From assembly GCA_016710165.1 (NCBI GenBank), contig JADJLJ010000005.1:62001-126000 (forward strand): a stretch of 64,000 bases of DNA. The letters are read 5' to 3'. The stretch comes from Chitinophagaceae bacterium (lineage in GTDB: Bacteria; Bacteroidota; Bacteroidia; Chitinophagales; Chitinophagaceae). A program made the translations under genes and the position numbers. Numbering within the stretch: the first letter of the stretch is position 1; each line of letters opens with the position of its first letter. Under the pieces are notes generated by a model, which saw only the letters and a program-made list of their open reading frames with translations, ran no database searches and was not told the DNA's origin. Positions 51,641 through 59,258 of this stretch are shown here, piece after piece.

Positions 51641-51996
51641 CACAAATACACATCTTCGATCAGAAAATACTCAACGGGTTCATCCTTTATGATCGTGATG
51701 GCGAGTATGTTGAACTGTATCCTTTTCCATTGGGGTTGCTGGTAAAGATATTCTTCTGAGGCATTTATAAGGTTCTGTATCTTTTTTTTAGAAACCGCTT
51801 CTTCCGGGTGGCCGAATTTTTTTGTACGGCGGGTCTTCACTTCCACGAAATGCAGGATGCCGTCTTTTTGGGCAATGATGTCCACTTCCCAGTGCAAATG
51901 ACGCCAGTTCCGGTGCAGCACAGCAAAGCCTTTGCCGGAGAGGTATTCCACGGCCATGTTTTCCCCCAGGCTGCCGGTCTTATTGTGCTGTGCCAT
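51640..51996 (-). CDS. YraN family (UPF0102) nuclease-fold protein
   Basis: A 118-residue protein with the restriction-endonuclease-like fold: GSLGENMAVEYLSGKGFAVLHRNWR near 8-32, EVDIIAQKDGILHFVEVKTRR near 37-57, and AVSKKKIQNLINASEEYL near 67-84. D-E-x-K-type acidic residues (EVDII, FVEVKTR) are the usual active-site set. The in-vivo role is unknown, perhaps DNA repair or uptake. Confidence 0.9.
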   Translation of the reverse strand: MAQHNKTGSLGENMAVEYLSGKGFAVLHRNWRHLHWEVDIIAQKDGILHFVEVKTRRTKKFGHPEEAVSKKKIQNLINASEEYLYQQPQWKRIQFNILAITIIKDEPVEYFLIEDVYL

Positions 51997-52104
51997 GGTT
52001 CAAAGTTATTGATTTGCTTAATTCACAGGCTGAGGATAACTGCATTTACAAAATGCCACCGGAAAAATATTATTGCTTATTTTTGTGAAAATCTTCCAGA
52101 AGGT

Positions 52105-52644
52105 ATGAAACAAAATAAACTGAATTTACTGGTTGCTGCTGTATTGGTAATTTTTGCGGTGATCTTAAAAGTAGCAACCCATCCACATACGTTTAGTCCG
52201 ATCATAGCGATCGCATTATTCAGCGGGGTAGTTATAACAGATAAAAGACTTTCTTTTGCCATGCCCTTGTTCGCCATGTTTGCATCGGATATTATCCTGG
52301 AAGTTTTCACTACGTCCCCCGGATTCTATGGGTTAGAGCAGATAGGCAACTATGCCGCTTTGTTGTTCATCACCCTGCTTGGGTTTGCAATGAAGAAGAT
52401 CAACATTATTACCGTGGCCGGATTTTCACTGGTTTCATCGCTTTTGTTTTATTTTCTCAGTAATACCAACACCTTCTTTTTTGATACGTTAAATGCTTAC
52501 GATAATATTTTCAGCGGGTACATTAGTTGCATGACCGCAGGGATTCCTTTTATCAAGTGGGTACAGGATCTTATTTTCAGTACAATTCTTTTTGGAAGCT
52601 ATGTGTTTTTGTTTAAGACTGCCAGAAAGAAAGTCGTAGCTTGA
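52105..52644 (+). CDS. DUF6580-type integral membrane protein
   Basis: A 179-residue protein with about five to six TM segments (NLLVAAVLVIFAVILKV, SPIIAIALFSGVVI, FAMPLFAMFASDIILEVF, ALLFITLLGFAM and others). The motif HPHTFSPIIAIALFSG near residues 26-41 is typical of Bacteroidota DUF6580 proteins, which resemble substrate-binding (S) components of ECF transporters. Ligand unknown. The ATG at 52105 opens a normal N-terminus; upstream frame extension is a shadow of the YraN gene. Confidence 0.78.
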   Translation: MKQNKLNLLVAAVLVIFAVILKVATHPHTFSPIIAIALFSGVVITDKRLSFAMPLFAMFASDIILEVFTTSPGFYGLEQIGNYAALLFITLLGFAMKKINIITVAGFSLVSSLLFYFLSNTNTFFFDTLNAYDNIFSGYISCMTAGIPFIKWVQDLIFSTILFGSYVFLFKTARKKVVA

Positions 52645-52674
52645 ATAATTTGATATCTGAAGATTAACTGATCT

Positions 52675-53135
52675 TCAAATCAATTCTTCATAGCCTTCAT
52701 CAACGGCAAGATGTTTCCCGTCGGCTGCAGCCGTGGCCAGTTCATCGCAGCGGTTATTAAAGGGGTTATCGGCATGGCCTTTCACCCATTTCATTTTTAT
52801 TTTCATCTTCCGGGAAAGATGAAAATATCTGGTCCAAAGGTCTTTGTTCTTTTTCCGCCTTTAAAGTCTGTTCTTATCCAGTTATTCAGCCAGCCTTCCT
52901 CAATGGCCTTCACCACGTACTGGCTGTCGGAATAAATGACCACCGGCAGCTCTTTTTTGGTAATGGCTTCCAGCCCGGTGATAACGGCCAGCAATTCCAT
53001 CCGGTTGTTGGTAGTAAGGCGAAAGCCTTTGGAGATCTCTTTGCGGTGATGATTCCACATCAGTATAACGGCAAAGCCACCGGGGCCGGGATTACCACGG
53101 GAAGAACCATCGGTATAGATCTTTATTTCAGACAA
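52675..53135 (-). CDS. rnhA: Ribonuclease HI, interrupted by a frameshift
   Basis: The first frame (53135-52803) has DGSSRGNPGPGGFAVIL, NNRMELLAVITGLEAI and IYSDSQYVVKAIEEGWLNNW, with the catalytic Asp, Glu and Asp. It then drifts out of frame after DFKGGK. Restoring one A in the run near 52855-52860 recovers NKDLWTRYFHLSRKMKIKM, followed by WVKGHADNPFNNRCDELATAAA with the last Asp, ending at a TGA at 52675-52677. The full product would be about 153 residues, normal for RNase HI. Confidence 0.87.
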
Positions 53136-53142
53136 TTAGTAA

Positions 53143-53231
53143 TCGTTTAAAGGTTTAAGTCGTTTAAGGGTTGAAGGCTTAAAGAAGGTATAAATTTTTT
53201 AAACCCTTTAAATGGCTTAAATCCTTAAACG
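53143..53231. repeat. Interspersed inverted/direct repeats of GTTTAAG type
   Basis: Left units CGTTTAAAGGTTTAAGTCG and CGTTTAAGGGTTGAAGG are mirrored by TTTAAACCC, TTTAAATGGCTTAAAT and CCTTAAACG on the right. The region lies between two minus-strand genes (rnhA and the carboxylase). It may fold into a hairpin and could act as a transcript terminator or a recombination relic. Confidence 0.55.
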
Positions 53232-53243
53232 TGGAAACGTTCA

Positions 53244-54872
53244 TCAAACCTGGAAAACCCCTGTTTTAAATTCCGGGATATCCGGGTTGTGATCCGCTGC
53301 AGCAATGCCTTCTGAAATGTATTTCCTTGTTTCTCCCGGGTCAATGATGCCATCCACCCAAAGCCGGGCAGCAGCATAATAGGGGGTGGTTTGAGAATCG
53401 TAGCGTTGTATCAGTTGTTGCAACAGTTTTTTTTCCTCTTCGGGAGTGATCTCTTTGCCTTTGGCTTTTAAGGTAGCCACCTGTATCTGGAGCATGGTTT
53501 TGGCCGCCTGCTCGCCACCCATCACCGCGATCTTTGCCGTGGGCCAGGCATAAATAAAACGGGGATCGTAGGCTTTGCCGCACATGGCATAGTTGCCTGC
53601 ACCATAGGAATTACCGGTGATGATGGTGATCTTGGGCACTACCGAATTGGCAACAGCATTCACCAGTTTGGCACCGTCCTTAATAATACCACTGTGTTCG
53701 CTGCGGCTGCCTACCATGAAGCCGGTCACGTCCTGTAAAAAAACAAGCGGTATCCTTTTTTGATTGCAGTTCATGATGAAGCGGGCTGCTTTATCGGCGC
53801 TGTCGTTGTAAATAACACCGCCCAACTGCATCTCGCCTTTCTTGCTTTTTACGATCAGGCGCTGGTTGGCAACAATACCCACCGCCCATCCGTCCACGCG
53901 GGCATAACCACACACGATGGTCTTGCCGTACTCTTCTTTGAAAGCATCAAAACTTCCTGCATCCACAATGCAGTTGATGATACCGGTTACATCGTAGGGT
54001 TTGGTATTTCCCTCACTCATGATGCCATAGATATCACCATTATTTTTTTCCGGTGCTTTTGATCTGATCCGGTCAAAGCCGGCCTTTTTGTGGTGGCCGA
54101 TTTTTCCCATTATCTTCTTCACCTTGTCCAGGCATTCCTCTTCTGTCTTGAATTTATAATCGGCAATACCGCTGATGGCATTGTGTGTTTCTGCACCGCC
54201 CAGTGTTTCAATGTCTATGTCCTCGCCAATGGCAGCCTTCACCAGGTAAGGGCCGGCTAAAAAGATCGAACCATTGCCTTCCACCATCAGTGTCTCATCG
54301 CTCATGATGGGCAGGTAGGCGCCACCAGCCACACAGGCGCCCATTACGGCGGCTATCTGTGTAATACCCATGGCACTCATCTTTGCATTGTTGCGGAAGA
54401 TGCGGCCGAAATGTTCTTTATCGGGAAAGATCTCGTCCTGCATGGGGAGGAAGACACCGGCACTGTCAACCAGGTATATGATGGGCAGGTTGTTCTCCAT
54501 CGCTATTTCCTGCATCCGTAGATTCTTCTTACCGGTGATGGGGAACCAGGCACCTGCTTTCACGGTCTGGTCGTTTGCAACGATCACACACTGCCTGCCG
54601 CTTACATAACCAATACCGCTGACGGTGCCGCCTGCCGGGCAGCCCCCTTCATCGGGGTACATATCATAGCCGGCAAAAGCGCCTATCTCTGTAAAAGCGG
54701 CATCCTTATCGCACAAATATGCTATCCGTTCCCGGGCGGTGAGTTTGTTCCGCTCTTTTTGCCGGGCTGCCGATTTCTTTCCGCCGCCTTCATAGATCTT
54801 TTCCAGTCGTTGCCTTACCTGGCTCCAGGCCAGTTTCATTGCATCCTCGTTCTTGTTGAATTCAATGTTCAT
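53244..54872 (-). CDS. Acyl-CoA carboxylase beta subunit (carboxyltransferase)
   Basis: A 542-residue biotin-dependent carboxyltransferase with tandem crotonase-like domains. Domain one has ARERIAYLCDKDAAFTEIGAFAG and VANDQTVKAGAWFPITGKKNLRMQEIA; domain two has DVTGFMVGSRSEHSGIIKDGAKLVNAVANSVVPKITIITGNSYGAGNYAMCGKAYDPRFIYAWP, in which the acyl-CoA oxyanion-hole glycines are seen. It closely resembles methylcrotonyl- or propionyl-CoA carboxylase beta subunits. The biotin-carboxylase partner is not in the window. Cytoplasmic. It is flanked by repeat-rich intergenic regions on both sides. Confidence 0.92.
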   Translation of the reverse strand: MNIEFNKNEDAMKLAWSQVRQRLEKIYEGGGKKSAARQKERNKLTARERIAYLCDKDAAFTEIGAFAGYDMYPDEGGCPAGGTVSGIGYVSGRQCVIVANDQTVKAGAWFPITGKKNLRMQEIAMENNLPIIYLVDSAGVFLPMQDEIFPDKEHFGRIFRNNAKMSAMGITQIAAVMGACVAGGAYLPIMSDETLMVEGNGSIFLAGPYLVKAAIGEDIDIETLGGAETHNAISGIADYKFKTEEECLDKVKKIMGKIGHHKKAGFDRIRSKAPEKNNGDIYGIMSEGNTKPYDVTGIINCIVDAGSFDAFKEEYGKTIVCGYARVDGWAVGIVANQRLIVKSKKGEMQLGGVIYNDSADKAARFIMNCNQKRIPLVFLQDVTGFMVGSRSEHSGIIKDGAKLVNAVANSVVPKITIITGNSYGAGNYAMCGKAYDPRFIYAWPTAKIAVMGGEQAAKTMLQIQVATLKAKGKEITPEEEKKLLQQLIQRYDSQTTPYYAAARLWVDGIIDPGETRKYISEGIAAADHNPDIPEFKTGVFQV

Positions 54873-54881
54873 GCGAAATCG

Positions 54882-55018
54882 TTGTCAGTTAATGGTTCAT
54901 GGTTCATGGTTCGGGGTTCATAGTTTATGGCCGGTAGCCGGAATTGTCAATGAAATTGTACATTTGATACAACCCGGGGCTATGAACCATTAACAATTCA
55001 CCACGAACCTACTGACAA
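54882..55018. repeat. Inverted repeat element in a divergent intergenic region
   Basis: TTGTCAGT (54882-54889) and ACTGACAA (55011-55018) form the ends. Inside are direct GGTTCATGGTTCATGGTTC units on the left, matched by GAACCATTAA and GAACC units on the right. The element fills the space between the carboxylase and DinB genes and probably carries their divergent promoters as well. Confidence 0.6.
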
Positions 55019-55022
55019 AAAT

Positions 55023-55487
55023 ATGGCTAATGAAATTAACCGCATACTAAAACTATTTGCCGACCTGCAGCATGGCGATTGCTGGATCGGGCTCAACTTT
55101 AAGGAAGTGCTGCATGGCATGGATGCGGGGAAGGCTGCCAGAACCCTCAGCGCAGACGGCAACAGTATCTGGATGCTGGTATCGCACCTTGTTTACTGGC
55201 GGACCACCGTGGTTAACCGCCTCACTGGAAGTGATAACCCGCCGCCGTTCAAGGATTTTTCACTGCCCCCGGAACTGGATGAGGCCAACTGGAAACAGGC
55301 CCTGCATGATTTTGAAGCAGCATATCATTTGCTCCGCAATGCCATACACCATTTTAATGAAGATAATCTCTATAAAGATTCTCCCAAAAAGGGGCAGACC
55401 TACTACGAACTCATTATAGGATGCCTGCAGCATGATGCCTACCACATGGGGCAAATGGCGCTGCTGAAGAAAAGTTTAGCTGGTTAA
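55023..55487 (+). CDS. DinB family protein
   Basis: A 154-residue four-helix DinB/YfiT-like protein. Putative metal-binding histidines are HLVYWRTTVVNRL near residues 56-68 and the terminal QHDAYHMGQMALLKK near 138-152. Members include thiol transferases that use bacillithiol and other DinB-like enzymes; the substrate is not known. The start ATG at 55023 is directly adjacent to the inverted-repeat end. Confidence 0.87.
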   Translation: MANEINRILKLFADLQHGDCWIGLNFKEVLHGMDAGKAARTLSADGNSIWMLVSHLVYWRTTVVNRLTGSDNPPPFKDFSLPPELDEANWKQALHDFEAAYHLLRNAIHHFNEDNLYKDSPKKGQTYYELIIGCLQHDAYHMGQMALLKKSLAG

Positions 55488-55528
55488 ATAATGTTCTGTT
55501 TTTCCCAAAGCAGGTTGCTTCGGATCTT

Positions 55529-55924
55529 TCATTTTAACGATTGGTAAGTTTCATTTGTCAGCCAGTGCTGAGCTTTTTGGAAAGAAGTGAATGCAAAATA
55601 CTGCAGTCCCCTGTTTGTACATACGGTTTGCCAGAAACGGGCCATCTTTTCATAGTCTTCTGCGATCACAATGGCAATTTTGAACTGGCGGATACCGGGC
55701 GGGAAATTGTCGAGGTAGAATTTAACCAGTTCGTAATACGGAAAAAGTTCCAGCGGAAATTTAGTGGCCACCTCATCAACCAGTATCCTTTTGGCCTGGT
55801 GTTTTATGATCTCGTCATGGATCAGCCTGCTTTGTCTCAACAGGTCATCCCTGGTAAACAGTTCACCCCTGGATTCTACCAGCAGGTATCCTGGTTCGGG
55901 GCGGGATGTGATCACGATATTCAT
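55529..55924 (-). CDS. STAS-like/SpoIIAA-like hypothetical protein
   Basis: A 131-residue soluble protein starting NIVITSRPEPGYLLVESRGELFTRDDLLRQ, with a STAS_2/SpoIIAA-like pattern (ILVDEVATKFPLELFPYYELVKFYLDNF near residues 45-72). Such proteins are often of unknown function. A TTG at 55948 would add eight residues; the ATG at 55924 is preferred. No operon partner is evident. Confidence 0.6.
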   Translation of the reverse strand: MNIVITSRPEPGYLLVESRGELFTRDDLLRQSRLIHDEIIKHQAKRILVDEVATKFPLELFPYYELVKFYLDNFPPGIRQFKIAIVIAEDYEKMARFWQTVCTNRGLQYFAFTSFQKAQHWLTNETYQSLK

Positions 55925-56049
55925 TTGACAGTGTAACGGTATATACAAGAAACAAAATTTTATTTGATTTTAAAAGAGGCTTCTTTTCCGCTCATCCTTT
56001 TTCCCGGCGGGCCACTTTAAAATAATGGGTAGCTTGAAGAAAGTACGCC

Positions 56050-57105
56050 ATGAAAAGAATAATGGTATTCTCCCTGTTTAGCTTTTGCAGCCAGGTTATT
56101 TCAGCCTGCACTACCTTCTGCATCAATAAGAACGGCCAGATCGTTTTTGGAAGGAATTATGACTGGGTGACCGGTGCCGGCATTGTAAATACCAACCAGC
56201 GTGGACTGTTTAAAACCTCCCTGTACACCAGTGACGGGCCTGCCGCCACCTGGATATCAAAATACGGCAGTATCACATTCAACCAGTTTGGGAAGGAATT
56301 TCCAACCGGCGGAATGAATGAAAAGGGGTTGGTGGTTGAACTGATGCAACTGGACGGCACCACGTATCCTGCTGCCGACAACAGGCCAGCGGTGATCGGG
56401 TTGCAGTGGATACAATACCAACTCGACAATTCTGCAACCACTGCAGAACTGATCCGCAGTGATGCACAGATACGGATCAGCACCAGGGCCACACCCATTC
56501 ATTTCCTGGTAGCGGATTCGGGGGGCAATGTGGCCACCATAGAATTCCTGGATGGCAGGATGACTGTTCATAAAGAGGATGACCTGCCTTTCCCGGTACT
56601 CACCAATAATACCTATGCATCCTCCGTTCAGACAGCAAACTCACTGGTTGATAAACCCGGTATCTTGCCAGGCAACAACTCGCTTGACCGTTTTGTGAAA
56701 GCATGCAGGATGCTGAAGCGATACCAGGATTCCGGTAGCAATATACCCGTTACCGGTTTTGCCTTCTCTATCCTTGATAAGGTAGCACAGGGCAGTTTTA
56801 CCAAATGGAGCATCGTGTATGATATCAGCAATAAGCAGATCCATTTTAAAACAGAAACCAATAAGAATATAAAGACCATTGAATTCTCTGTTTTTGATTT
56901 TGCATGCAGCCAGCCGGCAAAGATGTTCAACATGAACCAGGAGGGCAGGGGAGACGTGAGCCATCATTTTATTCTGCCCGATAAAAAGATCAAGCAGCAG
57001 GTAATGGACCAGGTGGCCCTGGAAGGCGGGAGCCGGATCAGGATCAATAAAAAACAGCAGGAAGATCTGCTGCTTTTTGAATATGGGGTCAGTTGCAAAC
57101 AGTAA
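56050..57105 (+). CDS. Linear amide C-N hydrolase (choloylglycine hydrolase family)
   Basis: A 351-residue Ntn hydrolase with signal MKRIMVFSLFSFCSQVISA, so that the catalytic cysteine would be exposed after processing at ACTTFCINKNGQIVFGRNYDW (Cys near residue 20). MNEKGLVVELMQLDG near residues 93-107, VIGLQWIQYQLDNSATTAEL near 116-135, and the DFACSQPAKMFNMN region support the family. It could hydrolyse a bile-acid-like or acyl-homoserine-lactone-like amide or penicillin V, but the substrate is unresolved. Location periplasmic or outer-surface. Confidence 0.85.
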   Translation: MKRIMVFSLFSFCSQVISACTTFCINKNGQIVFGRNYDWVTGAGIVNTNQRGLFKTSLYTSDGPAATWISKYGSITFNQFGKEFPTGGMNEKGLVVELMQLDGTTYPAADNRPAVIGLQWIQYQLDNSATTAELIRSDAQIRISTRATPIHFLVADSGGNVATIEFLDGRMTVHKEDDLPFPVLTNNTYASSVQTANSLVDKPGILPGNNSLDRFVKACRMLKRYQDSGSNIPVTGFAFSILDKVAQGSFTKWSIVYDISNKQIHFKTETNKNIKTIEFSVFDFACSQPAKMFNMNQEGRGDVSHHFILPDKKIKQQVMDQVALEGGSRIRINKKQQEDLLLFEYGVSCKQ

Positions 57106-57140
57106 AGAACCGGGCCATTACTGCCTGCAGGGGTTGTATC

Positions 57141-57965
57141 TTATTTGAACAGGTTTCTGAAAAATCCTTTCATCTCATTCCAGGAAGCGCTGTCGGCGGC
57201 GGCGTTATAGGCAATGGGAATATTGTACTTCTGTCCCACGGCCGTGGCATTCGGGTTGCTGAATGCGTGGGTGGCACCGGCGTAGCCTTTAAAAATATAA
57301 TCTGCACCGATGGAGTCCATCTGTTTTTTAAACGCAGCTACTTCTCCAGGCAGAACAAATTTATCATCATTCCCGTGGCATACCAGTATTTTCGACCTCA
57401 GCAGGTTCTTATCGGCCGGTGTGCCCAGTAAACTGCCATGGAAACTGACAATGCCTTTAAGTGGCTCACCCATCCTCGCTAAATTCAGCAGCATGCCTCC
57501 GCCAAAGCAATAACCAATGCCGGCCATATTCTCGGTATCCACCTCTTTGTATTCTTTTAGTTTAGTAAGCGCTGCATCAAAACGTGCTTTGGCCATGGCA
57601 GGGTTTGCATAAAACGGCCCGGCCAGGTTCCCGGCATCGGTAGGGTTATCGGCCCGGCGGCCATTGCCATACAGGTCAACCGCCATGGCAATGTAACCCA
57701 TTTCGGCGAGCTGCCTGGCCCTTGATCTCGCATAGTCATTCATTCCCCACCACTCATGTACCACAAGTACCGCAGGGCGTTTGCCTTGCTGGTTTCCGTC
57801 GTACACAATGTAGCCGTCCATGGTAAGGCTGTCGAGTTTGTAACGGATGTTCTCTTCTTTTAATTCCGGTGCCATGGCTTCTTCTTTTTTATCAGCATTA
57901 TTGTTGCAGGAGATCAGCAGGATGGCACACATAAGGGGGATGCAGGAAAAAAGTATACGTTTCAT
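57141..57965 (-). CDS. Dienelactone hydrolase family lipoprotein
   Basis: A 274-residue lipoprotein: signal MKRILFSCIPLMCAILLISC, then a DLH alpha/beta hydrolase fold. LVVHEWWGMNDYARSRARQLAEMGYIAMAVDLYG near residues 72-105 is the DLH signature. The nucleophile is in GYCFGGGM (Cys near 153), Asp is in CHGNDDKFVLPG near 209, and His is in GATHAFSNP near 238. The Cys nucleophile is characteristic of true dienelactone-hydrolase-type enzymes. It probably acts in the periplasm or outer membrane; substrate unknown. Confidence 0.88.
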   Translation of the reverse strand: MKRILFSCIPLMCAILLISCNNNADKKEEAMAPELKEENIRYKLDSLTMDGYIVYDGNQQGKRPAVLVVHEWWGMNDYARSRARQLAEMGYIAMAVDLYGNGRRADNPTDAGNLAGPFYANPAMAKARFDAALTKLKEYKEVDTENMAGIGYCFGGGMLLNLARMGEPLKGIVSFHGSLLGTPADKNLLRSKILVCHGNDDKFVLPGEVAAFKKQMDSIGADYIFKGYAGATHAFSNPNATAVGQKYNIPIAYNAAADSASWNEMKGFFRNLFK

Positions 57966-58032
57966 GATCGTTGATTTGTTCATTTGATAACAGAATGGGC
58001 TTACGAAGGTTTACCAATTTACAAAATTTGTT

Positions 58033-58407
58033 TCAGGATTGTCTTTTCCGGTTATACCGTAAAACAAATATACCCGTAACCAGAAATGGGATTACGGATC
58101 CTGCAATTTTAATACTGGGGGTGATCAGTCCGATAAAAAAAAGGAAAAGCATGATCGAACTTAAGCAGGCCAACCCCGCCAGGGTTAATATCCTGCCCGG
58201 TCTTTTCTGAAAAAAGGTAACCAGCAGCATGATCTGCCCGCACAAAGGAACCAGGATGAAGGGGTGTAAAAAAGCACCGGGGTCACTAATAGACCTTGAG
58301 AATATATCCGCTTCACCCTGGAAAATGAACATACTCTTGTCCTTTCCCCATTCCAGGTAGCCCATAAGGAATGTCAGCAGCAGGCAGATATTCAGCAGTC
58401 TTTTCAA
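58033..58407 (-). CDS. Small hypothetical membrane protein
   Basis: A 124-residue protein with about four TM helices (LLNICLLLTFLMGYL, PFILVPLCGQIMLLVTFF, ILTLAGLACLSSIMLFLFFIGLI, IAGSVIPFLVTGIFVLRY). No motif is recognised. Similar short hydrophobic proteins of unknown function are frequent in Bacteroidota. It lies between the hydrolase and RidA-like genes on the same strand. Confidence 0.6.
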   Translation of the reverse strand: MKRLLNICLLLTFLMGYLEWGKDKSMFIFQGEADIFSRSISDPGAFLHPFILVPLCGQIMLLVTFFQKRPGRILTLAGLACLSSIMLFLFFIGLITPSIKIAGSVIPFLVTGIFVLRYNRKRQS

Positions 58408-58476
58408 TTCGCAGGTCTTTTAGATCTCAACATCCGGGTATTGCCGGGCAGGATATTTTATTGATCCGCCCGATCA

Positions 58477-58992
58477 TTATTTTGCCTTATGCGCTTCCAT
58501 GTCAATTTCGATAAGCTGCCCGGGGACCGCCAATCCTTTTACTTCAAGCCAGGTGCCGGTCGGGAACTGTTTTTTATACACGGTATTCCGGAAGCCTGAA
58601 ACCTTGATAAATTCGGCCATATTGGTTGTGAAAACATTTTCCACTACCACGTCGTCAAACGTATACCCATAATGCTGTAAGATCTTTTCCAGGTCGCTGT
58701 AGCAGTTTTTCATCTGTTGTTCCATATTGCCGGGGGCAACAATGACCCCCGAATCGTTCATGCTTACCGCCCCGGAGATCTTAAGGTCATCCCCGATCCT
58801 TACGGCATGTGAATAGCCATACTCTTTTTCCAGTTTGGGCCGGAGATTAAAATATTCATGTGTCTCAGCCGGCACTGCTGCTTCGGTTTTCACTTCCTTG
58901 GGGGTTTCGTTGCAGCTTTGTACCACGAAGATCAAAACAACCACTGCTGTCAAACGGATCAATTGGTTTGAAAGGTTGAATACTTTTTTCAT
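58477..58992 (-). CDS. RidA family lipoprotein
   Basis: A 171-residue protein with signal and lipobox (LIRLTAVVVLIFVVQSC), followed by a RidA/YjgF domain: YSHAVRIGDDLKISGAVSMNDSGVIV near residues 60-85, LEKILQHYGYTFDDVVVENVFTTN near 96-119, and a final LEVKGLAVPGQLIEIDMEAHKAK. RidA enzymes deaminate enamine/imine intermediates. An exported lipid-anchored RidA is uncommon, so it may act on extracytoplasmic substrates or be a paralogue of different role. Confidence 0.82.
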   Translation of the reverse strand: MKKVFNLSNQLIRLTAVVVLIFVVQSCNETPKEVKTEAAVPAETHEYFNLRPKLEKEYGYSHAVRIGDDLKISGAVSMNDSGVIVAPGNMEQQMKNCYSDLEKILQHYGYTFDDVVVENVFTTNMAEFIKVSGFRNTVYKKQFPTGTWLEVKGLAVPGQLIEIDMEAHKAK

Positions 58993-59205
58993 TTTGCTTG
59001 TTTTATTGCCTACTCTGGATGGTTTTCGGCTTCCCCGTTCAGAATAAAGGTTTACTGGGTATAGGCATATGCAAGGTCAGAACGATAATACCGGCCTGAT
59101 CCGGAGTTGTTGTATTGACGTAACCGGGTTTACATCTTCATTCATATTCAGCAGGAATCAATACAAGAACTGCTTTGCGGTTCAATTTACAAATAATGTA
59201 ATAAA

Positions 59206-59238
59206 AACCGGGAATGCTTTTTTAAGCATCCCCGTTTA
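59206..59238. terminator. Terminator after the M13 peptidase gene
   Basis: CGGGAATGCTT (59209-59219), a T-rich loop, and AAGCATCCCCG (59224-59234) make an imperfect stem with one bulge, followed by TTTAAAA. It lies just beyond the peptidase stop codon at 59259 on the minus strand. Confidence 0.65.
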
Positions 59239-59258
59239 AAATAGCTGCTCAACCGGTC

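Noticed and set aside
58993..59258. Gene or promoter in the gap between RidA and the M13 peptidase
   Set aside because: Apart from the terminator hairpin near 59206-59238, no open frame or clear TAnnTTTG box with conserved spacing was seen.
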